Shown in pieces: positions 51,395-60,400 of a stretch of 64,000 nucleotides of DNA. Both the position numbers and the translations under genes were made by a program. The stretch is from the NCBI GenBank assembly GCA_017450705.1, contig JAFSTC010000055.1, positions 49,608 to 113,607 on the forward strand. Direction: 5' to 3'. The notes beneath the pieces are model-generated. The model worked only from the letters and a program-made list of their open reading frames with translations, was not told where the DNA came from and did no database searches. Numbering within the stretch: the stretch's first letter is position 1; the number at the start of each line of letters is the position of its first letter. The stretch is from Lentisphaeria bacterium. Its GTDB lineage: Bacteria > Verrucomicrobiota > Lentisphaeria > Victivallales > Victivallaceae.

Positions 51395-53131
51395 TTACTC
51401 GAACTTCAGTCCGGAAAGGGCATCGGAGTTGAAGGCCTCGCCGAGGTTGACCATGTCCTCGCCGGGCTTGAGAGCCGCGGTGTATTCCTCTTCGGCGGCC
51501 TTGAGGTCCTCCTCGGAGAAGTCGTCGTTGACGGCCTTGATGGAGAGACCGATCCGGCGCTCGTCGGTATCGACCTTGATGACGCGGGCTTCCACCTCGT
51601 CGCCGACCTTGAGAACGTCCTTGACCTTCTCGACGCGGTCGCGGCTGATCTGGGAGATGTGGATGAGTCCGTCGATCTTGTTGGAGAGTTCGACGAAAGC
51701 ACCGAAGGCGGCGATTTTGGAGACCTTGCCCTTGACCACGTCGCCTACCTTGTAGAGGTCGCCGATGTTGGCCCAGGGATCGCTCTCAGCCTGCTTGAGA
51801 CCCAGGGAGATGCGCTGCTGCTCGGGATTGATCTCGAGGATGACGACCTCGACTTCCTGACCGGGCTTGAGGACCTCGTTGGGATTGTTGATCTTGCGGG
51901 TCCAGCTCATGTCGGAGACGTGGACCATGCCGTCGATGTCGTTCTCGATCTCGACGAAGGCGCCGTAGTTGGTCATGTTGCGGACCTTGCCCTTGATGCG
52001 GCTGCCCACGGGATACTTCTCGGCCAGGAGTTCCCACGGATTGCGCTCCTTCTGACGGAGACCGAGGGAGATCTTGCGGTTCTCGCGGTCGATCTCGAGG
52101 ACGACGGCTTCGACTTCCTCACCGACGCTGAGAATGTCGCTGGGCTTGCTGATGCGCTTGGTCCAGCTCATCTCGGAAACGTGGATCAGACCCTCGACGC
52201 CGGTCTCGATCTCGATGAAAGCGCCGTAAGGCATGATGTTGACCACCTTGCCCTTGACGCGGCTGCCCTTGGGATACTTGGTGACGACATCGTCCCAGGG
52301 ATTGCTGGTCTTCTGCTTGAGGCCGAGGGAGACGCGCTCCTTTTCCTGATCGATGCCGATGATGACGACTTCCAACTCCTGCCCGACGTGCAGCACTTCG
52401 GAGGGATGGGAGATGCGGCCCCAGGAGATGTCGGTGATGTGGAGCAGACCGTCCACGCCGCCCAGGTCGATGAAAGCGCCGAAATCGGTGATATTCTTCA
52501 CGACGCCCTTGCGGAGGTCGCCGATCTTCATGTCGCTGAGAAGCTTGGCGCGCTGGTCACGGAGACTTTCGACCAGAAGTTCGCGGCGGGAAACGACGAT
52601 GTTGTGACGTTCGAGATTGATCTTGATGATCTTGACGTCGAATTCCTTGCCGATGTAGTCCTCGATATTGCGGACGGGCCCCACGTCGATCTGGCTGCCG
52701 GGCAGGAAGGCGGGGAAGCCCTCGACGTCGACCATGACGCCGCCCTTGACGCGATGGCGCATGAGTCCCTTGACAACGTGCCCCTCGCCGTACTCGGTGG
52801 TGATACGGTCCCAGGCCTTGATGGAGTAGGCCTTCTCAAGGCTGAGCGTCGGCATGTTCTGCCGGTTTTCGATCTCTTCGAGGTAGACGTCGATCTCGTC
52901 GCCGACGTTGACTTCATCGTATTTCTGGAATTCGCCCGCGGGGACGAATCCCTCGGCCTTGTAGCCGATATCGATCAACGCGCCGTCCGGACGCTTCTGG
53001 GCGATCTTGCCTTTGATGATCTTGCCTTTGGTGATGGCCTGGCCGCCCTCGTTTGAGTTGAGAAGCTCCTCCATGGAAGCGGGGATGCCGCTCATGTCCA
53101 GAAAGTCGGTCTCGAATGTGTTTTCCTGCAT
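51395..53131 (-). CDS. rpsA: 30S ribosomal protein S1
   Basis: mRNA-binding ribosomal protein, 578 aa with six S1 (OB-fold) repeats. The last four are canonical, with VTNFGAF-like strands, for example VVKNITDFGAFIDLGGVDG, VVNIMPYGAFIEIETGVEG, KVRNMTNYGAFVEIENDIDG and VSKIAAFGAFVELSNKIDG. The first two are diverged and bind the ribosome in known S1. The start at 53131 follows a promoter at 53242-53270. The A-rich stretch before the ATG has no Shine-Dalgarno, as in E. coli rpsA, and may serve autogenous control. A strong terminator follows. Confidence 0.97.
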   Translation of the reverse strand: MQENTFETDFLDMSGIPASMEELLNSNEGGQAITKGKIIKGKIAQKRPDGALIDIGYKAEGFVPAGEFQKYDEVNVGDEIDVYLEEIENRQNMPTLSLEKAYSIKAWDRITTEYGEGHVVKGLMRHRVKGGVMVDVEGFPAFLPGSQIDVGPVRNIEDYIGKEFDVKIIKINLERHNIVVSRRELLVESLRDQRAKLLSDMKIGDLRKGVVKNITDFGAFIDLGGVDGLLHITDISWGRISHPSEVLHVGQELEVVIIGIDQEKERVSLGLKQKTSNPWDDVVTKYPKGSRVKGKVVNIMPYGAFIEIETGVEGLIHVSEMSWTKRISKPSDILSVGEEVEAVVLEIDRENRKISLGLRQKERNPWELLAEKYPVGSRIKGKVRNMTNYGAFVEIENDIDGMVHVSDMSWTRKINNPNEVLKPGQEVEVVILEINPEQQRISLGLKQAESDPWANIGDLYKVGDVVKGKVSKIAAFGAFVELSNKIDGLIHISQISRDRVEKVKDVLKVGDEVEARVIKVDTDERRIGLSIKAVNDDFSEEDLKAAEEEYTAALKPGEDMVNLGEAFNSDALSGLKFE

Positions 53132-53241
53132 GATTTTTTTAGTTGTTTTGTTGTTTTCGACTCACTTTTCCACCGGCATTTCTCCGCACCGTGCGGATGA
53201 ACGCCCCGACACACCGCACACACCATGTGCGCGGAAATCAT

Positions 53242-53270
53242 AATATACCACCAAACCCTCTAAATGTCAA
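53242..53270 (-). promoter_or_regulatory. rpsA promoter
   Basis: On the minus strand: TTGACA, 17-base spacer, TATATT, a near-ideal promoter. The leader before the ATG is about 105 nt. Confidence 0.8.
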
Positions 53271-53296
53271 TAAAAAAAAGAGATGAGAGATGGGAT

Positions 53297-53327
53297 GGGG
53301 CCGGCGGGCTGTCGCCCGTCCGGCCCA
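53297..53327. repeat. GC-rich hairpin between alpha/beta hydrolase and rpsA
   Basis: GGGCCGGCGGGC and GCCCGTCCGGCCC pair around a TGTC loop with one bulged base. On the minus strand an eight-T run follows about 25 bases later, overlapping the rpsA -35 region. The rest of 53271-53439 holds no gene. Confidence 0.5.
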
Positions 53328-53439
53328 TTGGACTTATAGAACCTGTAAAACCTTTTCTGCAGCCCAGATGGCGGCGCGGCGACGGCCGACCAGTCGGTGG
53401 CGGAGCCGTGCGGCCCCCCCGTGACGGCAGGGCCGCCAT

Positions 53440-54342
53440 TTATTTCAGATACCGGTCCAGAAATTCATATCCCTTCGTCAGAGCCTCTGCGGGCGGGCGG
53501 TGCCCGGATGCGTGATTAAGCACCTCTCTGTATTCCGGATGGGCTTCATAACCGGTCGCCTGAAGCATGATCCGCCGGCTTTCCTCGTTGTCGTAATAGC
53601 CCGCCAGCAGGAAAAAAGGCTTTCCGCCGGACATGCTCAGCAGCTGACTGTGATCCATGCCGGCCTTTTTCAGTTCATCCACCCGGGATCCCCAATACCA
53701 GACATCCTTCCAGTTGGTCTGATCCCAGCCGATCCCGAAATCGCTTGTCAGAATTGCTTTGATCCGGGAGTCCAGGCAGCCGCAGTAGAATGCCATCTTT
53801 CCTCCGAGCGAATGCCCGGCGATGCCGATCCGCTCGCGGTCGACCCGGCTGTCTTCGGCCAAAGCATCCACCAGGCGAAACGTATCGGCGGTGAGCTTGC
53901 CCATGCCGCACCAGTCCGGATAATCACGCAACAGCGCCTCTCCGGCAATCTGCCAGCGGTCGAAGCACTCCCGCGGCAGATCGGACTTCACATAGGTCAG
54001 GTGGTAGGAATCCGCCGAGGCGGTGATGTATCCCCGGCGGGCCAGATCGGCCATCATCGTGATCCCCGCGTATTTCTGCAGTTTTTCCGACGTTTCCGGT
54101 TCGAGGCCGATCATCGCTTCCGGATAGTAAAACGGCACCGCCACGGCGGGCATGGGACCGGAGATATTTTTCGGCAGCAACTTCAGCAGTCTTTGAAACG
54201 TGCCCGGACCGTTGGACTGCAGACAGAGTTCCGCACAGAATTCATCGAATTCGTATTTCTTCATCAGCGTCAGCGATTTCGGATAATCCCAGTTGGCCGG
54301 AACGTGAAGCCGCTTCAGCCATTCGGCGGCGAAATGATCCAT
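53440..54342 (-). CDS. alpha/beta hydrolase (dienelactone hydrolase/acetyl-esterase like)
   Basis: 300 aa, no signal peptide. The nucleophile elbow is GIAGHSLGGKMAFYCGCL (GHSLGG). The oxyanion strand is near AVAVPFYYPEAMIGLEPE, and the catalytic His is probably in LNHASGHRPPAE near the C-terminus. It keeps the order DRERIGIAGHSLGG expected of the family, together with EHPEYR-like lid residues. A GGAAGGGAA site lies upstream of the ATG. It stands alone. It differs from the three tandem hydrolases at 59347-62513, which use a GSGGGH elbow. The substrate is unknown. Confidence 0.82.
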   Translation of the reverse strand: MDHFAAEWLKRLHVPANWDYPKSLTLMKKYEFDEFCAELCLQSNGPGTFQRLLKLLPKNISGPMPAVAVPFYYPEAMIGLEPETSEKLQKYAGITMMADLARRGYITASADSYHLTYVKSDLPRECFDRWQIAGEALLRDYPDWCGMGKLTADTFRLVDALAEDSRVDRERIGIAGHSLGGKMAFYCGCLDSRIKAILTSDFGIGWDQTNWKDVWYWGSRVDELKKAGMDHSQLLSMSGGKPFFLLAGYYDNEESRRIMLQATGYEAHPEYREVLNHASGHRPPAEALTKGYEFLDRYLK

Positions 54343-54741
54343 TTGGAGTTCCCTTCCTGTTTTTTACTTCGACAGAGCCGATTTCAAAAGTTTGTTTGTG
54401 AAAAACTTGTTTTTTTGCGCATCAAAACCATTCTTGATGCTCCGGATGCGCCTTCTCCGCCAAAAATTCATCGATGCGACTTTTGGCAGTCCCGTTTCCT
54501 TCCCGACTGCGTCGGGTTTTATCTATTGCCGTTTGTTTTTCTTTTCTGTCTCCGTCTGTTTCATGGAATCAGGTTGAGCAACAGTTTCACGGCGACGGCG
54601 ATTACGCCGAACCACCGCCGATGGACGGATTCCCGCCTGTATCCCCGCCCATTTTTACACTTTTCTTTCGCCGCAGGCCGAAAACGTGCTGTTCGGTTTC
54701 AGCGCTTCCACGGTAAAATTTTTCCGTCAAATCGATATTCT

Positions 54742-54894
54742 TCATTTTTGTGCCTCCCTCTCCTTGCGGAGACGCCAGGCCGCCTTCGCCTCCTCCGCGC
54801 TGTGCACGGGGAAGAGTTCCGCAAGAAAACGGGAGTTCTTCGCCTGAGTCCAGGCCTGAACCGGTTTTTTCAATATCAGCATGGGATCCCCCAT
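54742..54894 (-). pseudogene. short ORF resembling the N-terminus of a YigZ/IMPACT-family protein
   Basis: 50 codons. The segment KNSRFLAELFPVHSAEEAKA matches the usual YigZ opening (KxSRFIA..APV.SEEEA), but the frame stops soon after at RKEREAQK, before the conserved HxCxA region of a roughly 200-residue protein. A second short frame begins at the overlapping ATGA, and further frames of membrane-like sequence follow on the minus strand (for example WFGVIAVAVKLLLNLIP), each broken by stops. The region of 54343-54741 is otherwise without a convincing gene. The match is by eye and may be chance. Confidence 0.4.
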
Positions 54895-54900
54895 CCGCCG

Positions 54901-54940
54901 AAAACAAATCGGCCCCTCGCACGCACCGGCGGGAGGGGCT
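54901..54940 (-). terminator. terminator of the parvulin gene
   Basis: On the minus strand GCCCCTC pairs with GAGGGGC, followed by a T-rich GATTTGTTTT. It lies about 50 nt after the gene stop. Confidence 0.7.
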
Positions 54941-54987
54941 GAAAGCGGGAAACGGCAGGCACCGTCTCCCGCGGAGCAGGTACAAAC

Positions 54988-56100
54988 TTACTTGCCGGCG
55001 GGAGCGGCGGCATTGGCCGGCTCGGCGACAAAGTATTTGACCTTGGCGTTCTTCTCCAGATTCTCCATGTACTTACGCTCGGCCTCGACGGCCTTCTGCT
55101 CGGTCATGAAGCCCATGAGATTTTCCTTGACTTGCTCGAAGGGGACCGTGGAGGCCTGCTGCGCGGCATCGCGCCGGATGATGTGATATCCGAACTGGGT
55201 CTTGACCACATCGGAGATCTGTCCCGGCTTGAGGGCGAAAGCGGCCTTCTCGAACTCGGGGACCATCTGCCCCTTGCCGAAAGCGCCGAGGGATCCGCCG
55301 TTGGCGCCGCTGGGGCACTTGCTCTCGGTCTTGGCCAGGGCTTCGAAGAGTTTCGGGTTCTTGTCAAGCTGAGCCTTGATGGCGTTGATCTTGTCGAGGG
55401 CGGCCTTCTTCTGGGCGTCGTCGGCCTTTTCATCCACCATGATGAGGATGTGGGAAGCTCGGACCATGTTGGGCGCATCGGCGGGCGTTTTGAACATCTC
55501 GGGATGGGCCTTGTAGTACTCGTGAGCTTCCTGCTCGGTGACCTTGACGTCCTTGAGGAAGGTCTGCCGGGCGAAGAGGACCTTGGCGATCTGCTTCTGG
55601 GCCACGGGATTTTCAGCCAGTTCCTTGATGTGCTGATCGAGGGTCTTGCCCTGCATGGAGAGCTGCTGTGTCAGCATCTCAAGCTGCTGTTTGGGGGCCT
55701 TTTTCATCTCCTCTTCGAGGAACTTGCGCGTCTGCTCGGGAGAGGCCTTGAAGCCGGCCTTTTCCATCTCTTTTTCCATCAGCTTGGACGCGACGATGCC
55801 CTTGACGAGACGCGGCGCCACCTGCTTGACGAGCTCGGCGGTGAAAAACGGAGGCGGATTGCCGTTGGGGAACTGCGCGGTGAAAAACGAGATGATCTCA
55901 TTTTTGGAGATGGCCACACCGTCGATCTCGGCAACGGTCGCAGGCAGACTGGCCCAGATATCGACCTTGGCGGTGTCGGCTTTCGCGGGAGCCGCGGTCT
56001 TCGGGGACTCGGCCTTCTTTCCGTCCGCTCCGGCGGCGAACACCGGGCAAGCCATGACCCCGGCGGCGGCCGCAAGCACCATCATTTTTGCGATCTTCAT
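54988..56100 (-). CDS. secreted parvulin-type peptidyl-prolyl isomerase (SurA/PrsA-like)
   Basis: Periplasmic folding factor, 370 aa. The signal peptide (KMMVLAAAAGVMACPVFA) is followed by an Ala/Lys/Pro-rich linker and a SurA_N-type helical region. The complete parvulin domain has VRASHILIMVDEKAD, GGSLGAFGKGQMVPEF, EKAAFALKPGQISDVVKTQF and GYHIIRRD. The ATG at 56100 follows GGAGGATGTT; the ATG at 56112 would place the ribosome site inside the coding region. The VACP stretch might allow lipidation, but spacing is poor. A weak hairpin separates it from ppdK. Confidence 0.93.
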   Translation of the reverse strand: MKIAKMMVLAAAAGVMACPVFAAGADGKKAESPKTAAPAKADTAKVDIWASLPATVAEIDGVAISKNEIISFFTAQFPNGNPPPFFTAELVKQVAPRLVKGIVASKLMEKEMEKAGFKASPEQTRKFLEEEMKKAPKQQLEMLTQQLSMQGKTLDQHIKELAENPVAQKQIAKVLFARQTFLKDVKVTEQEAHEYYKAHPEMFKTPADAPNMVRASHILIMVDEKADDAQKKAALDKINAIKAQLDKNPKLFEALAKTESKCPSGANGGSLGAFGKGQMVPEFEKAAFALKPGQISDVVKTQFGYHIIRRDAAQQASTVPFEQVKENLMGFMTEQKAVEAERKYMENLEKNAKVKYFVAEPANAAAPAGK

Positions 56101-56212
56101 AACATCCTCCATTGTTTTCGGAGAGGGATCGGGATCGACCCTCCCCGGGTTTAAATCTCAACTTAAACGATTCGACGGATTTTTCAATCCGCCGAACCGT
56201 TCTTCGGCGAAA

Positions 56213-58918
56213 TTATCCGGCCGTGATGGCCGCCTGAGCCGCCGCGAGCCGCGCGATGGGCACCCGGAACGGACTGCAGGAAACGTAATTGAGACCCGCC
56301 TTGTGGCAGAACATGACCGATTTTCCCTCGCCGCCCTGCTCGCCGCAGATGCCGATCTTGAGGCTCGGCCGGACTTTGCGTCCGCCTTTGACCGCGAACT
56401 CGATCAGACGGCCGACGCCGCTGGTGTCGATGGTCTGGAAGGGATCGGCCTCGAGGATCTTCTTGTCGAGATAGGCCGGCAGGAACCCGCCGATATCGTC
56501 GCGGCTGAAGCCGAAGGTCATCTGGGTGAGGTCGTTGGTGCCGAAGCTGAAGAACTCCGCCACTTCGGCCATCTCGTCGGCCAGAAGCGCGGCCCGGGGG
56601 ATCTCGATCATCGTGCCGAGCTTGTACTCCAGCTTGGAGAGCTTGAACTTCTTCTTGACCTCGGCAGCCACCTTGTCCAGCAGCTCCTTCTGGAGTTTGA
56701 GCTCACGCATGTCGCAAGTCACCGGGACCATGATCTCGGGCTTGCAGTTGCCCAGCTCGGCGGCCACTTCGAGGATGGCGCGCATCTGCATTTCGGAGAC
56801 CTCGGGATAGGTGACGCCCAGGCGAACGCCCCGGTGCCCCATCATCGGGTTGGACTCGTGCAGACTCTCGATGCGCTTGTTGATCTCGCTCATCTTGATG
56901 CCCAGAGCCTCGGCCAGCTCCTTGCGCTTCGCGGGCTCGCCGGGAACGAATTCGTGCAGCGGCGGATCCAGCAGACGGAAGGTCACCGGGCAGTTCTCCA
57001 TGGCCACCAGCGTCGCCTTGACGTTGCGCTTCACGTAGGGGAACAGTTCCTTGAGCGCCTTCACCCGCTCTTCCTCGCCCTTGGAGAGGATCATCTTGCG
57101 CAGATAGAAGAGCGGTTTTTCGCTGTTCTTGCCGTAGAACATGTGCTCCGTGCGGAAGAGGCCGATGCCCTCCGCGCCGAAGGCTCGGGCAGTTTTGGCG
57201 TCCTCGGGCGTATCCGCGTTGGCGCGGACCGAGAGCTTGCGGTATTTGTCCACCAGTTTCATGAACTTGCGGAAGCGGGGATTCTCGCTGGAATCCATGG
57301 TGTTCACTTTCCCTGCGTAGACCCAGCCGCGGGTCCCGTTGAGGCTCAGGAAATCGCCGTCACGCAGCACGGTGTCGCCCACTTTGAGGGTGCGGGCCGT
57401 CTCGTTGACCTCGATGGTCCCGGCGCCGACGATACAGCATTTGCCCCAGCCCCGGCAGACCAGAGCCGCGTGGCTGGTCATGCCGCCCCGGGCGGTGAGG
57501 ATGCCCGTCGCGGCGCGCATGCCCTCCACGTCCTCGGGGTTGGTCTCCTCGCGGGCCAGGATGACGGCTTCGCCCTTCTTCGCGGCGGCCACGGCGTCAT
57601 TGCTGTTGAAAACGATGCGGCCCACGGCGCCGCCGGGACCGGCGGGCAGTCCCATGGCGATGAGCTTGGCGCTCTTCTCGGCCTTGGGATCGAGGATGGG
57701 ATGCAGCAGTTCATCCAGCTGGGTCGGAGCAAGCCGCATCACGGCGGTCTTCTCGTCGATCAGTTTCTCGGAAAGCATGTCCATGGCCATGTTGAGGGCG
57801 GCGGTGCCGGTGCGTTTGCCCACGCGGCACTGGAGCATGAAGAGCTTGCCCTCCTGGATGGTGAATTCGATATCCAGCATGTCGTGATAGTGCTTCTCCA
57901 GCTTGTTGCGGATGTCGAAAAGCTGTTTGTAGAGCTTGGGATAGAGCTCCTCCATGGACTTGAGGTGCTTGTTCTGCTCGTTGCGGGTATCCTTGTTGAG
58001 GGGATTGGGCGTGCGGGTGCCGGCGACGACATCCTCGCCCTGGGCGTTGATGAGCCACTCACCGTAGAATTTGTTGTCGCCGGTGGCGGGATCGCGGGTG
58101 AAGGCCACGCCGGTGGCGCTGGTGTCGCCCATGTTGCCGAAGACCATGGACTGCACGTTCACCGCAGTGCCCCAGTCATCGGGGATGCCCTCGATGCGGC
58201 GATACGCGACGGCCTTTTTGCCGTTCCAGCTCTTGAGCACGGCGTGGATGCCGCCCCACAGCTGGGCCATGGCGTCGTCGGGGAACTCGCGTTTCAGCGT
58301 CTTCTTGATCTGGACCTTGAATCTCTTGCAGAGGTCCTTGAGATCGGCGACGGTGAGATCGGTGTCGCTCTTGTAGCCTTTTTTCTCTTTCAGCTCTTCC
58401 ATCATGTTGTCGAGCTGGCGGCGGATGGCGGTGTCGTCGTCGGGATAGATCCCCTCGGCCTTCTCCATGACGACATCGCTGTACATCATGATGAGGCGGC
58501 GGTAGGCGTCGTAGACGAAACGCTCATTTCCGGTCTTCTTGATCAGTCCGGGGATGGTGGCCGTGGAGAGTCCGACGTTGAGGACCGTCTCCATCATGCC
58601 CGGCATGCTGCTGCGGGCGCCGGAACGGCAGGAAACCAGAAGCGGGTTGGAGGGGTCGCCGAATTTCATACCCATTTTCTTCTCGACTTCGGCGAGCGCG
58701 GCCTTGACCTGCTTTTCGGTCCCGGCGGGAAGTTTGCCGCCGCTCTTGAAATAGTCCACGCAGCACTCCGTGGTCACGGTGAATCCCGGCGGCACGGGGA
58801 GTCCGAGTTTTGCCATTTCGGCAAGGTTTGCGCCTTTTCCGCCCAACAGGTTCTTCATCTCGCCTGTTCCGTCGGTGGACTTCCCACCGAAGCTGTACAC
58901 GTACTTCTTGTCAGCCAT
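56213..58918 (-). CDS. ppdK: pyruvate, phosphate dikinase
   Basis: Interconverts pyruvate, ATP and phosphate with PEP, AMP and diphosphate, in glycolysis or gluconeogenesis; 901 aa. The ATP-grasp N-terminus has MKNLLGGKGANLAEMAKLGL and CRSGARSSMPGMMETVLNVG. The phospho-His segment is GGMTSHAALVCRGWGKCC near residue 483. The PEP-binding barrel has SFGTNDLTQMTFGFSRDD, and the C-terminal catalytic Cys is in LNYVSCSPFRVPIARLA. The start is the ATG at 58918, matching the family; the upstream Met at 58957 is rejected. A promoter lies at 59047-59075. PPDK is typical of anaerobes economising ATP. Confidence 0.97.
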   Translation of the reverse strand: MADKKYVYSFGGKSTDGTGEMKNLLGGKGANLAEMAKLGLPVPPGFTVTTECCVDYFKSGGKLPAGTEKQVKAALAEVEKKMGMKFGDPSNPLLVSCRSGARSSMPGMMETVLNVGLSTATIPGLIKKTGNERFVYDAYRRLIMMYSDVVMEKAEGIYPDDDTAIRRQLDNMMEELKEKKGYKSDTDLTVADLKDLCKRFKVQIKKTLKREFPDDAMAQLWGGIHAVLKSWNGKKAVAYRRIEGIPDDWGTAVNVQSMVFGNMGDTSATGVAFTRDPATGDNKFYGEWLINAQGEDVVAGTRTPNPLNKDTRNEQNKHLKSMEELYPKLYKQLFDIRNKLEKHYHDMLDIEFTIQEGKLFMLQCRVGKRTGTAALNMAMDMLSEKLIDEKTAVMRLAPTQLDELLHPILDPKAEKSAKLIAMGLPAGPGGAVGRIVFNSNDAVAAAKKGEAVILAREETNPEDVEGMRAATGILTARGGMTSHAALVCRGWGKCCIVGAGTIEVNETARTLKVGDTVLRDGDFLSLNGTRGWVYAGKVNTMDSSENPRFRKFMKLVDKYRKLSVRANADTPEDAKTARAFGAEGIGLFRTEHMFYGKNSEKPLFYLRKMILSKGEEERVKALKELFPYVKRNVKATLVAMENCPVTFRLLDPPLHEFVPGEPAKRKELAEALGIKMSEINKRIESLHESNPMMGHRGVRLGVTYPEVSEMQMRAILEVAAELGNCKPEIMVPVTCDMRELKLQKELLDKVAAEVKKKFKLSKLEYKLGTMIEIPRAALLADEMAEVAEFFSFGTNDLTQMTFGFSRDDIGGFLPAYLDKKILEADPFQTIDTSGVGRLIEFAVKGGRKVRPSLKIGICGEQGGEGKSVMFCHKAGLNYVSCSPFRVPIARLAAAQAAITAG

Positions 58919-59046
58919 TTGTCTTTCTTCTTTCCTTAAAGACTGCGCGCACTTCATGACCTCTTCAAAACCGTGCGCCCGTTTTTGAAGACTTTCGGAG
59001 CCGATTCTGTCGATAAAAAATCATCAAATCCATACTCCAAAACAAA

Positions 59047-59075
59047 AAAATACATCACAAACACGTCAAAGTCAA
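59047..59075 (-). promoter_or_regulatory. ppdK promoter
   Basis: On the minus strand: TTGACT, 17-base spacer, TATTTT. The leader before the ATG is about 120 nt. Confidence 0.65.
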
Positions 59076-59194
59076 GCCGATATTGCGGCGATCCGCGATT
59101 ATTTCGCCGAAAAATCGGACATTTTGCCGTCGTGACGGAAAAAATGCCCGCAGCGGGAAGAAAATCCCGGACGCGGAAAATAACGGCCGCCCGC

Positions 59195-59223
59195 TTGACA
59201 AAAACCGCCGCGCGGGATACATT
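59195..59223 (+). promoter_or_regulatory. promoter of the first tandem hydrolase
   Basis: TTGACA, 17-base spacer, TACATT, 124 nt before the start. The gene-free 59076-59346 holds this promoter and no other clear element. Confidence 0.7.
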
Positions 59224-59346
59224 CAGTCGCCGTCAGGCAGCCGGGCCGCCCAGTCGGCGGCCGGGACTTTCGAACATAAAAAACAGCCGCAAGGGAAGAA
59301 GACGATTTCCGCGAACGGCAAAATCAGATCCGCGGAGGACACCGGC

Positions 59347-60303
59347 ATGGAAAATATCCCGACCATCGATTACCATTGTTCTTTCGACCGTTCGATGCAG
59401 AAGGCGAAGTGTCTCATCGCCGGAGGCGACACGCCCCGGCCGCTCCTCGTGGCGCTGCACACCTGGGGCGGCACGTACGAGCAGGACTGCTCGCGCTGCG
59501 TCCGGTACTGCCGCGACAACAACTGGAACTTCATCTTCCCGAGCTTCCGCGGTCCCAACAGGAATCCCGCGTCATGCGGTTCCGACGCGGTGGTGGCCGA
59601 CATCGCCGACGCCGTGACGTACATGAAGCACGCTTCCTGCGTCGACAACGACCGGATCTATCTCCTCGGCGGCTCGGGCGGCGGACACGTGGCTCTGCTC
59701 ATGGCCGCCCGCAGACCGGATCTCTGGACCGCCGTCTCGGCCTGGTGCGCCATCTCCGACGTGGCGGCGTGGTACGATCAGGGCGTCGAACGGGGCCGCA
59801 GCGACTACCCCGGGCACATCCTCAAAATTTGCGGCGGCGATCCCTCGCGCGACCCGCAGGCCCGGGCCGATGCGCTCAGGCGTTCGCCTCTCACGTACAT
59901 GGGCGGCGCATCCCGGGTCCTCCTCGACATCTCCACGGGCATCCACGACGGACACTGTTTCAACGGCAGGACGGGCAGCGTTCCGGTCTCCCAGTCCATC
60001 AATGCCTTCAACGCGCTGGCGGCCCCCGCCGACAGGATCTCCCCCGAAGACGCGGCGTACATCACGAACGAGCAGAAGATCCCCGAAAAATCCGGCGTGC
60101 CCGAAACGGACCCTGCCTTCGGGAAAAATCAGGTCCTCTTCAGGAGACAGTCCAATCTGGCCCGGATCACGATCTTCGAGGGCGGCCACGACATCCTCTT
60201 CGACACCGGCATGGAGTGGCTCGCCCGCCAGGATCGCAGGAAGGCCCCGGACTGGTCGAAAGGCCGTCCCGTCTGCGCCGACGCCTCGGAACTGGCCCGG
60301 TAA
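59347..60303 (+). CDS. tandem alpha/beta hydrolase paralog 1 (cytoplasmic)
   Basis: 318 aa, no signal peptide. The fold is S9/dienelactone-type. Catalytic positions are the nucleophile elbow LLGGSGGGHVALL (Ser about 110), the Asp region STGIHDGHC, and the His in ITIFEGGHDIL near 283. Cysteines in YHCSFD, CLIAGG and DCSRCVRYC are largely shared with the paralogs. GGAGG precedes the ATG by 8 bases; the open frame further upstream lacks homology and lies before the promoter. Paralogs 2 and 3 follow. The substrate is unknown; an ester or peptide bond on a glycan fragment is an inference. Confidence 0.85.
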   Translation: MENIPTIDYHCSFDRSMQKAKCLIAGGDTPRPLLVALHTWGGTYEQDCSRCVRYCRDNNWNFIFPSFRGPNRNPASCGSDAVVADIADAVTYMKHASCVDNDRIYLLGGSGGGHVALLMAARRPDLWTAVSAWCAISDVAAWYDQGVERGRSDYPGHILKICGGDPSRDPQARADALRRSPLTYMGGASRVLLDISTGIHDGHCFNGRTGSVPVSQSINAFNALAAPADRISPEDAAYITNEQKIPEKSGVPETDPAFGKNQVLFRRQSNLARITIFEGGHDILFDTGMEWLARQDRRKAPDWSKGRPVCADASELAR

Positions 60304-60328
60304 TTCCCTTCAGTTCCCCTTTTTTGCG

Positions 60329-60357
60329 TTGCAAAGAGGGCGATCCCGGCGTATATT
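60329..60357 (+). promoter_or_regulatory. promoter of the second tandem hydrolase
   Basis: TTGCAA, 17-base spacer, TATATT, 44 nt before the start. It indicates that paralog 2 and the genes after it can be expressed apart from paralog 1. Confidence 0.7.
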
Positions 60358-60400
60358 ATGAACATGCGTTCCGGACACGACAACGGGAAGGGAAATCATC

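Noticed and set aside
55646..58939. 1097-codon plus-strand frame opposite ppdK
   Set aside because: Mirror of a strongly conserved enzyme; repeats of Ala/Leu/His/Asp only.
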